Origin: Aliarcobacter cryaerophilus ATCC 43158
Lineage (GTDB): Bacteria; Campylobacterota; Campylobacteria; Campylobacterales; Arcobacteraceae
Length of the DNA: 64,000 nt
Direction of reading: 5' to 3'
Assembly (NCBI RefSeq): GCF_003660105.1
Contig: NZ_CP032823.1
Location: forward strand, 806,001 to 870,000
Shown: piece by piece, positions 54,700 through 64,000 of the stretch
How positions within the stretch are numbered: the first letter of the stretch is position 1
Layout of the letters: each line of letters opens with the position of its first letter
Notes under the pieces: generated by a model
Databases searched by the model: none
The model's input: the letters and a program-made list of their open reading frames with translations, nothing else
What the model was told of the DNA's origin: nothing
Position numbers and translations under genes: made by a program

Positions 54700-55478
54700 T
54701 ATCTAAAAGTTGTCCCACCATCAACTATTAATGTGTGTCCAGTAATCCAAGAAGCATCACTTGTACATAAGAAATAACAAGATTGTGCTAAATCTTCTGG
54801 TTGACCAATTCTATTTAATGGAGAGTATTCAGCTGTTTTTGCTTTTACCTCTTCATAGTTTGTAAATGCTTTTAGAGCATCTGTATCAATAGGACCACCT
54901 GAAACTGCATTTACTCTAATTCCAAATTCACCAAGTTCATTTGCAGCATATCTTACCATTGTTTCAACAGCAGCTTTATTTGTTCCATGACCCGCATAGT
55001 TTTCAATATATACTAAATTTCCAGTTGAAGATAAGGATACAATAGCCCCTCCACCAACTTTTTGCATTCTTTTTGCAGCTTGTTGAGAACCACATACAAA
55101 AGCATTTACAGTTGCTGTGTAGATATTGTTAAGTCCTCTAGGTTTTAATTTCATAAATTTACCATATCCACCTACAACAGCACGCCCGTAAATCATAGCA
55201 TTTGATATAAAAAAATCAACTCTATCAAAATCTTTATCTATCTCTTCAAAAAGGTCTTTATAAAATTCTGGCTCTAAGATATTAAAAGGGTATGCACGAC
55301 ATTTAACTCCAAATTTTGCTTCGACATCTTTACAAATTTCACGAGCTACATCACCATTTGAATTATATGTAAAAGCTACATCTACACCATTACTTGCAAA
55401 TTTATATACACACTCTTTACCGATACCTTTTGTACCACCTGAAATTACTAAAGTTTTACCTTTCATATTGCAATTCAT
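54699..55478 (-). CDS. fabL: Enoyl-ACP reductase-like SDR (FabL type)
   Basis: A 259-residue short-chain dehydrogenase. The cofactor site is VISGGTKGIGKE. The active site is Y-x6-K (ENYAGHGTNKAAVE), the spacing of enoyl reductases rather than the Y-x3-K of ordinary SDRs. RVNAVSGGPIDTDALKAF and LIVDGGTTFR closely resemble Bacillus FabL. It probably reduces enoyl-ACP in fatty acid synthesis, perhaps alongside a FabI elsewhere. In Campylobacter the equivalent gene also follows dapA. The ATG overlaps the dapA stop. Confidence 0.75.
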   Translation of the reverse strand: MNCNMKGKTLVISGGTKGIGKECVYKFASNGVDVAFTYNSNGDVAREICKDVEAKFGVKCRAYPFNILEPEFYKDLFEEIDKDFDRVDFFISNAMIYGRAVVGGYGKFMKLKPRGLNNIYTATVNAFVCGSQQAAKRMQKVGGGAIVSLSSTGNLVYIENYAGHGTNKAAVETMVRYAANELGEFGIRVNAVSGGPIDTDALKAFTNYEEVKAKTAEYSPLNRIGQPEDLAQSCYFLCTSDASWITGHTLIVDGGTTFR

Positions 55479-56365
55479 TATTTTACTACCTCATATTTTT
55501 TTAAGATTTTTTCTAATTTTTCTAAAGTTTCATTACTTGGTTTTGTTAATGGTAATCTAAACTCTAAGCTATCTAATAAACCACTTAAATACATAGCCGC
55601 TTTTATTGGAATAGGGTTACTTTCGCAAAATAATACTTTGTTTAATTCAAACAAATCATTATGAATTCTTAAAGCTGTTTTGAAATCACCACTCATAACA
55701 GAGCTTACAAGTTTTGATTTTAAATCTGGAACTAAATTTGAAGTTACAGATATAATACCTTTTGCACCACTTGCTAACATTGCAAAATCAACACTATCAT
55801 CACCTGAAACAACTACAAAATCTTCTCTTTGAGATATTATTGCAGTCGCTCTTTCTAAAGAACCTGTTGCCTCTTTTATACCATAAATATTTTTTACATC
55901 ATCAAAAAGTCTAATAGCAGTCTCTGGTAATAAATCAACACCAGTTCTACCTGGAACATTGTATAACATAAAAGGAATTTCAACTGCTTGTGCTATCGTT
56001 TTATAGTGAGCATAAAGTCCTTCTTGAGTTGGTTTATTATAGTATGGAGCTATTGATAAAATTCCATTTGCACCAATTTCTTGAGCAAATTTTGCAATAT
56101 CACATGCTTCACTAGTTGCATTTGAACCAGCACCTGCAAGAACTTTTACTCTTGTATTTTTACAAGTAGCAACTGCTACTTCAATACACTCTTTGTGCTC
56201 TTTATGTGAAAGTGTAGCACTTTCTCCTGTTGTTCCTACTGGAGAAACAGCATCTACACCATTTGCAATTTGTCTTTTTATAAGAGTTTCATATTTTTCT
56301 AAATCAAGTTTTCCATTTTTAAATGGTGTAATCAAAGCAGTCATAGAGCCAATAATGGTATCCAT
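55478..56365 (-). CDS. dapA: 4-hydroxy-tetrahydrodipicolinate synthase
   Basis: A 295-residue TIM barrel joining pyruvate and aspartate semialdehyde for lysine and meso-diaminopimelate synthesis. The Schiff-base Lys is in IYGIKEATGS, with GTTGESATLSHKEH, the catalytic Tyr in MLYNVPGRTGVD and VSGDDS all as expected. AAAAGGAAAAAG precedes the ATG. It lies in the M16-dapA-fabL-pgsA run. Confidence 0.97.
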   Translation of the reverse strand: MDTIIGSMTALITPFKNGKLDLEKYETLIKRQIANGVDAVSPVGTTGESATLSHKEHKECIEVAVATCKNTRVKVLAGAGSNATSEACDIAKFAQEIGANGILSIAPYYNKPTQEGLYAHYKTIAQAVEIPFMLYNVPGRTGVDLLPETAIRLFDDVKNIYGIKEATGSLERATAIISQREDFVVVSGDDSVDFAMLASGAKGIISVTSNLVPDLKSKLVSSVMSGDFKTALRIHNDLFELNKVLFCESNPIPIKAAMYLSGLLDSLEFRLPLTKPSNETLEKLEKILKKYEVVK

Positions 56366-56375
56366 CTTTTTCCTT

Positions 56376-57692
56376 TTATTGTTTATTTTCTTTTAGTATG
56401 AGAGTTGTTGAGTTCTCTTTTACTAAATATTTTTTTGCAACATTTACAATATCTTCAACTTTTAGTTTCTCTAAATTTGCTTCATATTCTAAAAGTGGTT
56501 TTATATTGTCACGAACTAGATAAGTTCCAAAAAGAGAAGCTACATCACTAGAGCTTTCTAAGGAGTAGATAAAATCAGCTTTTGTATTTATTTTAAGCTT
56601 ATCTAACTCTTTTTCTTGTATTTCACCTTTTTGAATTTTCGATATTATATCTAAAATCTCTTTTTCTATTTTTAAAGCATCAACATTTTCATTTGCAACA
56701 GCCATAAACATAAAAACTCCAGGATCTTTTAACTCCATATTGTAAGCATAAACACTATTTGCTAATCTTTTTTTATCTATTAAAACCTGTTGTAAAATTG
56801 AGCTTTTACCACTACTTAAAAGTTGAGATAAAGCACTTAAAGCTAATTGATCTTCATGTTCAAAATTTGGAATATGATAAGTCATAGCAAGCATTTGTAC
56901 ATTTGATTCTTTATTTATAACAGCTCTTCTTTCACCATCTTGCTTTGGTTCTACTGTGTGAATAGAACTTGGAATATCTTTTGTATTTTTTATATCTTTG
57001 AAGTGTTTTTCAACCATTGAAAAAACATCATCTTTTTTTATATCTCCAGCAACTATTACTATTGCATTTTTTGGTTGATAATATGTTGAGTGAAAATCTT
57101 TTATATCTTCAATACTCCAATTTTTAATATCATCCATAAATCCGATTGGAGTCCAGTGATATGGGTGATACACAAAAGTATTATTAAAAACTCTAAATTG
57201 TAAATATCCCATTGGATTATTATCTGTTCTCCAACGTCTCTCTTCTGCTACAACATCACGTTCTGGTTGAAATTCTTCATCGTTTAAAGTTAAATTTTGC
57301 ATAAGTTCACTAAAAAGTTCAAGAGATTTATCTGTATTTTTTGATGAAGTTTTTATAAAATAGTGAGTGTAATCAAAGCTTGTACCTGCATTGTTTACTC
57401 CACCAAAACCCTTTACAATCTCATCAAACTCTCCAGCTTTTAGATTTTTTGTTGATTTGAAGTTTAAATGTTCTAACATATGAGCAATTCCACTCTTCCC
57501 CATAACCTCATTTCTACTTCCAACTTTGTAAAAAACATCAACAGAGACTACATTTGTGTTGTTATCCATAGGAATTGCAACAATTTGTAATCCATTGTCT
57601 AAGTTTTTTGTATAATAATTTGGCAAACTATTTGCACTCATAAACTCTCCAATAAAAATATAAATTATAAAAATTTTTAAGAATTTTCTCAT
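56376..57692 (-). CDS. M16-family zinc peptidase, exported
   Basis: A 438-residue protein with an N-terminal signal peptide (FLKIFIIYIFIGEFMSANS) and the inverted zinc motif HxxEH in GIAHMLEHLNFKS; the distal Glu is in PERDVVAEERRWR. Two M16 halves follow, as in PqqL/YmxG-type processing proteases. A periplasmic site and unknown substrate are likely. The ATG overlaps the pyrD stop (TAATG), and dapA follows after ten bases, as in Campylobacter. Confidence 0.92.
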   Translation of the reverse strand: MRKFLKIFIIYIFIGEFMSANSLPNYYTKNLDNGLQIVAIPMDNNTNVVSVDVFYKVGSRNEVMGKSGIAHMLEHLNFKSTKNLKAGEFDEIVKGFGGVNNAGTSFDYTHYFIKTSSKNTDKSLELFSELMQNLTLNDEEFQPERDVVAEERRWRTDNNPMGYLQFRVFNNTFVYHPYHWTPIGFMDDIKNWSIEDIKDFHSTYYQPKNAIVIVAGDIKKDDVFSMVEKHFKDIKNTKDIPSSIHTVEPKQDGERRAVINKESNVQMLAMTYHIPNFEHEDQLALSALSQLLSSGKSSILQQVLIDKKRLANSVYAYNMELKDPGVFMFMAVANENVDALKIEKEILDIISKIQKGEIQEKELDKLKINTKADFIYSLESSSDVASLFGTYLVRDNIKPLLEYEANLEKLKVEDIVNVAKKYLVKENSTTLILKENKQ

Positions 57693-58750
57693 TATCTTAA
57701 ATTTGCTCCAATAGCTTCAGAAATATTATCATAACCATCAGCTTTTAAAAGTTCTAGTAACTCTTGATTTATTTTTCTAACCATCGAAGGTCCTTCAAAA
57801 ATTAAACTAGAATATACTTGTACCAAAGAAGCTCCATTTTTTATTCTTTCATAAGCTTGATTTGCATTTGAAATTCCACCAACACTTATTAAGATAGCTT
57901 TTCCATAAAGCTCACGAGCAATTTCTTTAAATAAAAATGCCGATTTTTCACTTAAACAAGCACCACTTAATCCTCCAAAATCTTTACAATTTGGAACTAA
58001 ACTATAATCAATAGTTGTGTTTGTTGCAATAATACCAGCTGCTCCACTATTTACAGCAGTTTTGCATAGCTCTATAGCTGTTTGTACTTCCATATCAGGT
58101 GCAATTTTTAATAAAATTGGTTTATTTGTAAAAGTTTTTGCCATAGAAAAAAGTTCATTTATAAATTTTTCATTTTGTAAATCTCTCAAATTTGGAGTAT
58201 TTGGGCTTGATATATTTATAACAATATAATCACCATAAGCTTCTAGCTTTTTGATTAAATTTTTATAGTCATTTAAAGCATACTCTTCTGGAGTTGTTTT
58301 GTTTTTACCAATATTTACTCCAATAGGAATAGAAAAAGGGTAAACTTTTTTTAGATTTTTTAAAACCTCGTGAGCTCCTAAATTATTGAAACCCATCGCA
58401 TTTTGAACAGATTTTTCATTTGGATATCTAAACATTCTAGGTTTTGGATTTCCATCTTGTGGCATAGGAGTAGTTGTTCCAATCTCTGTAAAACCAAATC
58501 CCATACTTTTCATAGCTTTAACCATTGTTGCATTTTTATCAAATCCAGCTGCAAGACCTACAGGATTTTCAAATTTCACATTAAAAATTTTTTGATGAAG
58601 TCTTTCATCACTTATAAAATTCTTTTTTTCATAATAGTTCTTTAGTAACTTACATTTTCCAACAAATTTTAAACCATATTCAGCAATATTATGAGCCTTT
58701 TCAGGTTCAAACAAGAATAGTATTTTTTTCAAATTTTCATAACTAAACAA
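57692..58750 (-). CDS. pyrD: Dihydroorotate dehydrogenase (quinone), class 2
   Basis: A membrane-associated flavoenzyme oxidising dihydroorotate with quinone in pyrimidine synthesis. An N-terminal amphipathic helix (FSYENLKKILFLFEPEKAHN) marks class 2. Core motifs are NPVGLAAGFDKNA, NAMGFNNLGAHE, the catalytic Ser in NISSPNTPNLRDLQ, and ISVGGISNANQA. I place the start at TTG 58750, six bases after GGA, giving 352 residues; TTG 58768 has no ribosome site. Confidence 0.95.
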   Translation of the reverse strand: MFSYENLKKILFLFEPEKAHNIAEYGLKFVGKCKLLKNYYEKKNFISDERLHQKIFNVKFENPVGLAAGFDKNATMVKAMKSMGFGFTEIGTTTPMPQDGNPKPRMFRYPNEKSVQNAMGFNNLGAHEVLKNLKKVYPFSIPIGVNIGKNKTTPEEYALNDYKNLIKKLEAYGDYIVINISSPNTPNLRDLQNEKFINELFSMAKTFTNKPILLKIAPDMEVQTAIELCKTAVNSGAAGIIATNTTIDYSLVPNCKDFGGLSGACLSEKSAFLFKEIARELYGKAILISVGGISNANQAYERIKNGASLVQVYSSLIFEGPSMVRKINQELLELLKADGYDNISEAIGANLR

Positions 58751-58794
58751 AGACTTTCCTTTTTTCAAAATTCAAATATAGTAGCAAAAAATAA

Positions 58795-60504
58795 TCAAAT
58801 ATTTGCTGAATTATATAATCTTTGATACTCTTTACTATTTTCTAAAAGTTCGTTTTGAGTTCCAATATCAACAATTTCTCCATTTTTAAAGACTGCAATT
58901 TTTGAAGCATTTTTAATAGTACTTAATCTGTGAGCTATTACAAAAGTAACTCTTTGTTTGCTAACTTCTTCTATTACTTGACTTATTAAAGACTCACTTT
59001 TATTATCTAATGCAGATGTTGCTTCATCTAAAATTAATATTTTCGGATTTTTGTATAAAGCTCTTGCTATTGCGATTCTTTGTCTTTGCCCTCCACTTAA
59101 ATTTGTTCCAAATTCATCTAAAATTGTGTTAATACCTTTTTTCATATTTAAAACAAATTCGTAAGCATGGGCTTGCTTTAAAGCTTCTATAACTTTTAAA
59201 TCATCAAGCTCTTCACCATAAGATACATTTGCTGCAATTGTATCATTAAAAATATATACTCTTTGAGTTACAACACTTATATTTTCTCTCAAAGTTTTTA
59301 AAGATAAATCTTTTATATCTATATCATCAAAAGTTATTTTTCCTGCACTTAAGTCATAAAATCTAACCAAAAGATTTATTAAAGATGATTTTCCTCCACC
59401 ACTATCTCCTACAAGAGCTATTATTTCGCCTTTTTTTGCTTCAAGATTTATATTTTTTAAAGCTTCAATATCATCATATTTTAAAGATACATTTTCAAAT
59501 TTAATACTATTTATATTATCTATTTTTTCTATTTCACCAGAAGTAATAGATGGAGATTTTTCAAAAATACTATTTATTCTCTCATTTGCTGCAAGTGCAT
59601 CTTGCATTTTATTGTATAAACCAGATATTCTTTTTATTGGAGTATAAAGCATAAAAAGTGCTGCTATAAAAGAGCTAAATTCACCAGTTGTAAGTTCACC
59701 ACTAATAACTTTGCTTCCACCAACCAAAATAACAGCACCAAATGCTAAACTTCCTAAAATTTCCATAATAGGAGATGTTAATTCATTTGTTTTTACTGCT
59801 TTCATATTGTATTTAAAGAAAATCATATTAAATACACTAAATTTTTTTGCTTCTAGATTTTCAGTGTTGTTTGCTTTTATTATCTCAATATTATTAAAAG
59901 ATTCTGTAAGACTTGATGTAATATCGGAGTTACTCTCTTGAGATTTAAAAGATAGCTTTTTCATCTTTTTTGCTAATATACTCAAAGGATAAAAAGCTAA
60001 AGGTAAAACAATAAGTCCATAAAATGCAAGTTCAGGTGAGCGATAAATTACAAGACCAACTAAAGCTACTATCGTTAAGCTCTCTCTTATTATCTCTGCT
60101 AAATAGCTTGAAACAGCACTTTGAATTCTATTTATGTCATTTATTATTCTACTTACAAGCTCTCCACCGTGTGTTTTTTGAAAAAAATCTAAATCTAATT
60201 TTAAAACATGAGAAAAAAGTCTATCTCGTATAATTCTTGTTATATCTTGCCCAATATAAGATATAAAGTATGCTTGAATATATCCACCAAAACCTTTTGA
60301 AGTATATAAAACAACTACAATTATCGGCATAATATATAGCATATCTACATTTTTATTTATAAAAATATCATCTAACAGAGGTTGAATTGCATAAGCTGTT
60401 CCAGCTGTTGCTCCTGCAACAAGAATAATTCCAATAAGAGCGTAAAAAATTTGAAGTTTATAGTTTTTATAAAATGGTGCGTATTGTTTAAAAAAATTTA
60501 TCAT
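58795..60504 (-). CDS. msbA: Lipid A export-type ABC transporter (MsbA-like)
   Basis: A 569-residue fused permease-ATPase. Six membrane helices span about 15-300; the nucleotide-binding domain has Walker A GDSGGGKSS, signature NLSGGQRQRIA, Walker B ILILDEATSALD and the switch His in VIAHRLSTI. MsbA flips lipid A core across the inner membrane. The choice of MsbA over other exporters rests on its overall sequence and on its place before pyrD, the same order as in Campylobacter. Confidence 0.82.
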   Translation of the reverse strand: MINFFKQYAPFYKNYKLQIFYALIGIILVAGATAGTAYAIQPLLDDIFINKNVDMLYIMPIIVVVLYTSKGFGGYIQAYFISYIGQDITRIIRDRLFSHVLKLDLDFFQKTHGGELVSRIINDINRIQSAVSSYLAEIIRESLTIVALVGLVIYRSPELAFYGLIVLPLAFYPLSILAKKMKKLSFKSQESNSDITSSLTESFNNIEIIKANNTENLEAKKFSVFNMIFFKYNMKAVKTNELTSPIMEILGSLAFGAVILVGGSKVISGELTTGEFSSFIAALFMLYTPIKRISGLYNKMQDALAANERINSIFEKSPSITSGEIEKIDNINSIKFENVSLKYDDIEALKNINLEAKKGEIIALVGDSGGGKSSLINLLVRFYDLSAGKITFDDIDIKDLSLKTLRENISVVTQRVYIFNDTIAANVSYGEELDDLKVIEALKQAHAYEFVLNMKKGINTILDEFGTNLSGGQRQRIAIARALYKNPKILILDEATSALDNKSESLISQVIEEVSKQRVTFVIAHRLSTIKNASKIAVFKNGEIVDIGTQNELLENSKEYQRLYNSANI

Positions 60505-60557
60505 ATATTCCCTAAAATTAAAAAAAAGTGTTTGATTTTATCAAATTTTTGCTAAAA

Positions 60558-61877
60558 CTAAGAGTTCTTAAACATTTTGATAAATTTATCAAACCCAAAA
60601 GCCCTAAGAGTAAGAAAAAATAGTACAAAACCGCTTAGTGTTCCTGAAAAAGCTAAACCAGCCGCTCCAAAAGGTTTTATTAGAATTAAAGAAAATATAA
60701 TATTTGCAACCAAACTTTGTGCTGATATTTTAGCAGTTAGTATTTGTTGCTCTTTTGCATATAGCCAAAGTGAGAATATTTTTGCTAATCCAAAAGGTAA
60801 AAGTCCTATTAAATACATTTTTAAAATTAGTGCTGTATTTATAGTGTCTTCAATTGTAAAAGCACCTCTTTGAAATAGAAGTTCAATAATAAATTTATCA
60901 AAAACTATTCCAATAATCATTGAAATTGTCAAAACTGCAAATAAAATAAGAGCTGATTTTTTCATAAGTTTTAGAGCTTCATCTTCATTTTTATTTTTTA
61001 TAGCCTTTGCAATCATTGGAAATAGTGCTATTGAAGTTGCTATTGCAAAAATTGCAAGAGGTAGCTGAAAAACTCTATTTGCATAGTATAAATATGATAT
61101 TGAACCACTAATTAACATTGAAGCCAACCAGGTATCTATAAAAGCTGAAATATGCATCGTTGAAGAGCCTAAAGTTGCCGCAAAGAAATTTTTATAAAAC
61201 TTATTTTCTTCTTTTTTCTTATGATTTTTAAATATAAATATTTTTCCTAAATTTGCTCTTTTAATAGCAATTATATGTACGATTACTTGCAAAATACCAC
61301 CAAATATAACACCAAAAGATAGATAAAATGTAATAGTATATTGTTCAAGCCCTTTTGCAATAATCAAACTAGCAATCATTGAGAGATTTAAAAGTGCTGT
61401 TGAGTATGCAGTCGTAGCAAAATGGTGTTTATATTGAAGTAGTGCCCCCATAAAAGTTACTACAAAAATAAGAGGTAAATAGTAAAAATTTATAGCAAAA
61501 AGTGGTGCAGCTAAATTTATTGTTTCTTCACTAAATCCAATAGCAAAAGCTTTTGCAAAAAGATGTGAGAACATAGTAACAATCAAAGATAAAACAATCA
61601 AAAAAGCTAAAATTTGTAAAAATATAATAGATGAAAATCTTATTTTATACTTTGATTTTGCATATGAAGGAATAAAAGCTTGCGTAAAAGCACCATCTGC
61701 AAAGATACTACGAAATAAATTTGGAAATTTAAATGCTATAAAAAATATATCAGAATAGACATTTGCTCCTAAAATTGAAGCAGTCATTAAATCTCTTATA
61801 AAACCTGTTATTCTTGATACTAAAATACCAGAACTGTTTGTAAAAATTGATTTTAACAATCTACTTTTTTGGCTCAT
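60558..61877 (-). CDS. murJ: Lipid II flippase MurJ
   Basis: A 439-residue MOP-superfamily flippase with about twelve to fourteen helices, moving lipid II to the periplasmic side. The opening SIFTNSSGILVSRITGFIRD, FFIAFKFPNLFRSIFADGAF and FIPSYAKSK are strongly diagnostic, and ELLFQRGAFTIEDT is the conserved later loop. It overlaps the end of the nuclease-like gene by four bases. It is a little shorter than E. coli MurJ (511), as is common in this phylum. Confidence 0.94.
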   Translation of the reverse strand: MSQKSRLLKSIFTNSSGILVSRITGFIRDLMTASILGANVYSDIFFIAFKFPNLFRSIFADGAFTQAFIPSYAKSKYKIRFSSIIFLQILAFLIVLSLIVTMFSHLFAKAFAIGFSEETINLAAPLFAINFYYLPLIFVVTFMGALLQYKHHFATTAYSTALLNLSMIASLIIAKGLEQYTITFYLSFGVIFGGILQVIVHIIAIKRANLGKIFIFKNHKKKEENKFYKNFFAATLGSSTMHISAFIDTWLASMLISGSISYLYYANRVFQLPLAIFAIATSIALFPMIAKAIKNKNEDEALKLMKKSALILFAVLTISMIIGIVFDKFIIELLFQRGAFTIEDTINTALILKMYLIGLLPFGLAKIFSLWLYAKEQQILTAKISAQSLVANIIFSLILIKPFGAAGLAFSGTLSGFVLFFLTLRAFGFDKFIKMFKNS

Positions 61878-63448
61878 TTTAACTCTTTGTAGTCATCTTT
61901 TGTGTGAAAAATTATTTGCATATTTCCTCTATAAGAGCCTAATTGTGCATTTAATATCTCTATTGTATAACCATCTTTTGGTAAAATATTTTTATCTTTT
62001 GCAAATAATCTGATAGTTTTTCCACCATTTATTTGTAAATTACCTTTAGTAATAAAACCTTTTAAATTTGTAATTACTTCATTTTCATATTTAAAATCAA
62101 AAATATCTATTTTTGAGCCATCTAAAAATAAATCTTTGTAGTTTTTAAAACTACTATTTTCTTTTAAAATATTAAAATCTTTTATCTCTTTTAAACCATA
62201 AAAATCATAGATTTGATTTACTTGAATATTATATGAAAAGCCTTGTTTTAAATCTTTTGCACCTTTAAAAATATAAATTGCTCTGTTATTTTCTTGTTTT
62301 ATTATTGCTTTGTCACCATTTTTATACAAAACTATAACATTATCTAAAAAGACTGGAAATAGAAGTTTTTCTTTATTATAAAGTGATGATATCTCAAGCT
62401 TATTTTCAATATTTTCATCTAATTTTTTTATATTATTGTTTGAGTTATTTGTTGAAAATAGTGCAAAAATAGGAAGATGGTCTGAGAAGCCTTCACCTTT
62501 ATGTACTTTTTCATTTCTATTTTCACTCATTTCCCATCTATTTATGTCATTTTTATCAAATAAATAATTTGGTTTAAAGACTACAAATGAGCCTTTTACA
62601 TATGAAAACTCTTTGTTATTTACCAAAGAAGAGCTTATTATTATATTATCAGGTGTGTTGTTTTGGTTTCTAAATTTTGTTGAAAATCTTTCATTTGTAG
62701 GAAGTTCTAACCAAAGATTGTAGTGAACTTTTTTATCAAAACTATTCATATCATCTAAAATAACAAACTTATCATCAACTGTTGTGTTTAAAATATGATT
62801 TATTCCAGTAATACCAGCTGTTATATTTAATCTTTGATTATTTTTGAATGTTTGAAACTCGTTATAATCAGAGTTGAAATCTCCTAATAATATATAATAG
62901 TAATCATTCGGAAGCTCTTTTAATCTATCATACAAAGTTTTTGCATATTTAACTCTATAATTTTCAGCAGCCTTTTTAGAAGGCCAGTGGTTGTTAAAAA
63001 TTTTAAATTCTATATTTTCTATTTTGAAAGTTGTTTCTAAAATTGGTCTATAAACTCCTTTTTGGAATTTTACATTTATATTTTGGCTATTTTTGATTGG
63101 AATTTTTGATAAGAATCCAATCCCTACTGCACTAGAAGGATATTTTGTAAAGTTATAATATGCATATTGTGGTAATTTTTGTTTTAATAGTTTTATTAAA
63201 TCTTCATTTTCTATCTCTTGTAAAGCAATAATATCAGCATCTATATCTTCTATTATTTTTACTATATTTTTCAATTTTATATTAAAATTTCTTTGGTTCC
63301 ATGCTGATTTATTATTTGGAATATACTCATTGTACTCTGTTTTATCGTAGTTTAAGTCAAAGAAGTTTTCTACATTATAAGATGCTATTTTTAAATTTTG
63401 TGCATTTAAAAGTGTACTAAAAATAAAGATTATTAGATATTTATACAA
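61874..63448 (-). CDS. Exported endonuclease/exonuclease/phosphatase family protein
   Basis: A protein of about 524 residues. A signal peptide (YLIIFIFSTLLNAQ) leads into a DNase I-like domain: IASYNVENFFD, IIALQEIENED, FNNHWPSKKAAENYR, ILLGDFNSDYNEF and the catalytic FSDHLPIFALF. The last 180 residues or so are beta-rich and may be an accessory domain. I place the start at TTG 63448 after GGAAACAAAAC. The frame runs open to an ATG at 63610, but that adds 54 AT-rich codons before the signal peptide. It precedes murJ. Substrate (nucleic acid or phosphoester) unknown. Confidence 0.82.
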   Translation of the reverse strand: MYKYLIIFIFSTLLNAQNLKIASYNVENFFDLNYDKTEYNEYIPNNKSAWNQRNFNIKLKNIVKIIEDIDADIIALQEIENEDLIKLLKQKLPQYAYYNFTKYPSSAVGIGFLSKIPIKNSQNINVKFQKGVYRPILETTFKIENIEFKIFNNHWPSKKAAENYRVKYAKTLYDRLKELPNDYYYILLGDFNSDYNEFQTFKNNQRLNITAGITGINHILNTTVDDKFVILDDMNSFDKKVHYNLWLELPTNERFSTKFRNQNNTPDNIIISSSLVNNKEFSYVKGSFVVFKPNYLFDKNDINRWEMSENRNEKVHKGEGFSDHLPIFALFSTNNSNNNIKKLDENIENKLEISSLYNKEKLLFPVFLDNVIVLYKNGDKAIIKQENNRAIYIFKGAKDLKQGFSYNIQVNQIYDFYGLKEIKDFNILKENSSFKNYKDLFLDGSKIDIFDFKYENEVITNLKGFITKGNLQINGGKTIRLFAKDKNILPKDGYTIEILNAQLGSYRGNMQIIFHTKDDYKELK

Positions 63449-63629
63449 GTTTTGTTTCCATTTTTTTGGAAATTGTATCAAATATTTTATTTTTAAAAGG
63501 TAAAGAAAAAAATATCTATTCGTATATTTTTTAATAAAATTTATTAATTGATAATAAACAAGAATAAATTGATTTTCTTTTTGATATAATCCTAAAAATT
63601 TAATTAACATATAAATAAAAGGAAAATTT

Positions 63630-64000
63630 ATGCTGAATATTTCAGGATTATTAAAAGATTATGACTTAAAAGTTACTCCGCAAAGAGTTGCTATTGTTGA
63701 AGAGTTATATACAAATGGACATATGAATATTGATGAAATTTATAAAAAATTGATACAAAGATTTCCATCAGTTTCTCTTGCAACTATTTATAAAAATATA
63801 AACTCTATGGTAGAAAGAGTTTTTCTAAGTGAAGTTAAAATTCCAAATGAAAAATCTGTTTATGAGTTAATAAAAACAGAACATGCTCACTTAGTTTGTA
63901 AAGATTGTGGATTTATTGAAGATATTATGCTTGATTCAACTGATATAGTAGAGCAAGTTTCTAAACTTACTCCTTTTAAAATAGATTCAACAAATATCGT
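63630..64000 (+). CDS. Fur-family metal-dependent regulator, PerR-like (3' end outside window)
   Basis: The first 123 codons of a Fur-family repressor. The winged helix shows DLKVTPQRVAIVEELY and FPSVSLATIYKNINSMVE (recognition helix); the dimer part begins HAHLVCKDCGFIEDI with the first CxxC of the structural zinc site. The style is closer to PerR than to Fur, but the ligands that would decide (second CxxC and the sensing site) lie past the edge. ATG 63630 follows AAAGGAAAATTT. It is divergent from the nuclease-like gene, with about 180 bases between the starts that could hold its operator. Confidence 0.88.
   Translation, partial: MLNISGLLKDYDLKVTPQRVAIVEELYTNGHMNIDEIYKKLIQRFPSVSLATIYKNINSMVERVFLSEVKIPNEKSVYELIKTEHAHLVCKDCGFIEDIMLDSTDIVEQVSKLTPFKIDSTNI

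Noticed and set aside
46255-60504. Two MsbA-like exporters considered as a heterodimer pair
   Set aside because: They are 11 kb apart, each has complete Walker and signature motifs, and only one has the conserved msbA-pyrD neighbourhood.
61874-63610. Nuclease-like protein starting at ATG 63610
   Set aside because: Adds 54 AT-rich codons before a clear signal peptide and would leave only about 20 bases to the divergent Fur-family gene.

Overview
The window is a stretch of chromosome from a Campylobacterota (epsilonproteobacterial) bacterium, most likely of the Arcobacter/Aliarcobacter group. This rests on the very AT-rich sequence, the tight packing with many ATGA and TAATG overlaps, the three chemoreceptors, and gene groups known from Campylobacter: UPF0323 lipoprotein plus YgiC-like enzyme, MlaA-MlaC-RND, CetA/CetB, and msbA-pyrD-M16 peptidase-dapA-SDR. 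No phage, insertion sequence, CRISPR array or rRNA operon is visible. The only RNA gene seen is one tRNA-Leu(GAG). No gene-free stretch exceeds about 300 bases.

Layout. 1-10.3 kb: the 3' part of guaB, two large membrane chemoreceptors with CheR/CheB-tether-like tails flanking ligA, and a helicase/lipoprotein/ATP-grasp operon. 10.5-17.3 kb: a type I secretion locus (TolC-OmpA fusion, ABC exporter with an inactive-looking peptidase-like domain, HlyD adaptor, LuxR-type regulator) with no obvious secreted substrate. 17.3-24.1 kb: aroE, a methyltransferase, pgeF, purU, trmL, brnQ and a Na/Pi cotransporter. 24.2-27.5 kb: two unknown small proteins co-operonic with a two-component system, an RNase H-like protein and an orphan. 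27.5-32.4 kb: tRNA-Leu, a gamma-carbonic anhydrase-like protein, and a complete D-alanylation cassette ordered dltC-D-X-B-A. It includes a 46-codon DltX microprotein ending in FVYEEF. This is the most striking system in the window because dlt operons are best known from Gram-positive teichoic acid modification.

32.4-40.8 kb: a small lytic transglycosylase-like protein, a nitrilase-family hydrolase preceded by the wreck of an O6-methylguanine-DNA methyltransferase gene, a GH17/polytopic membrane protein with proA, thiD, small unknowns, a membrane-tailed Nudix protein and a HAD phosphatase. 41-45.3 kb: the mlaA-mlaC-RND-LOG operon, ending in a nine-codon mini-ORF and a terminator. 45.4-50.5 kb: yebC, an ABC exporter, and a second two-component system between a DUF1104-like protein and a monohaem cytochrome. 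50.5-52.3 kb: the bipartite energy-taxis receptor pair CetA/CetB. 52.4-63.4 kb: a long minus-strand run of housekeeping and envelope genes (secreted nuclease-like protein, murJ, msbA, pyrD, M16 peptidase, dapA, fabL-like, pgsA, rseP, yggS). A truncated Fur/PerR-family gene starts divergently at the right edge.

Much of the content concerns the envelope (dlt, Mla/RND, MsbA, MurJ, PgsA, RseP, GH17, type I secretion) and sensing (three chemoreceptors, two two-component systems, CetB). All functional calls are from motifs and remembered families. No database search was run.
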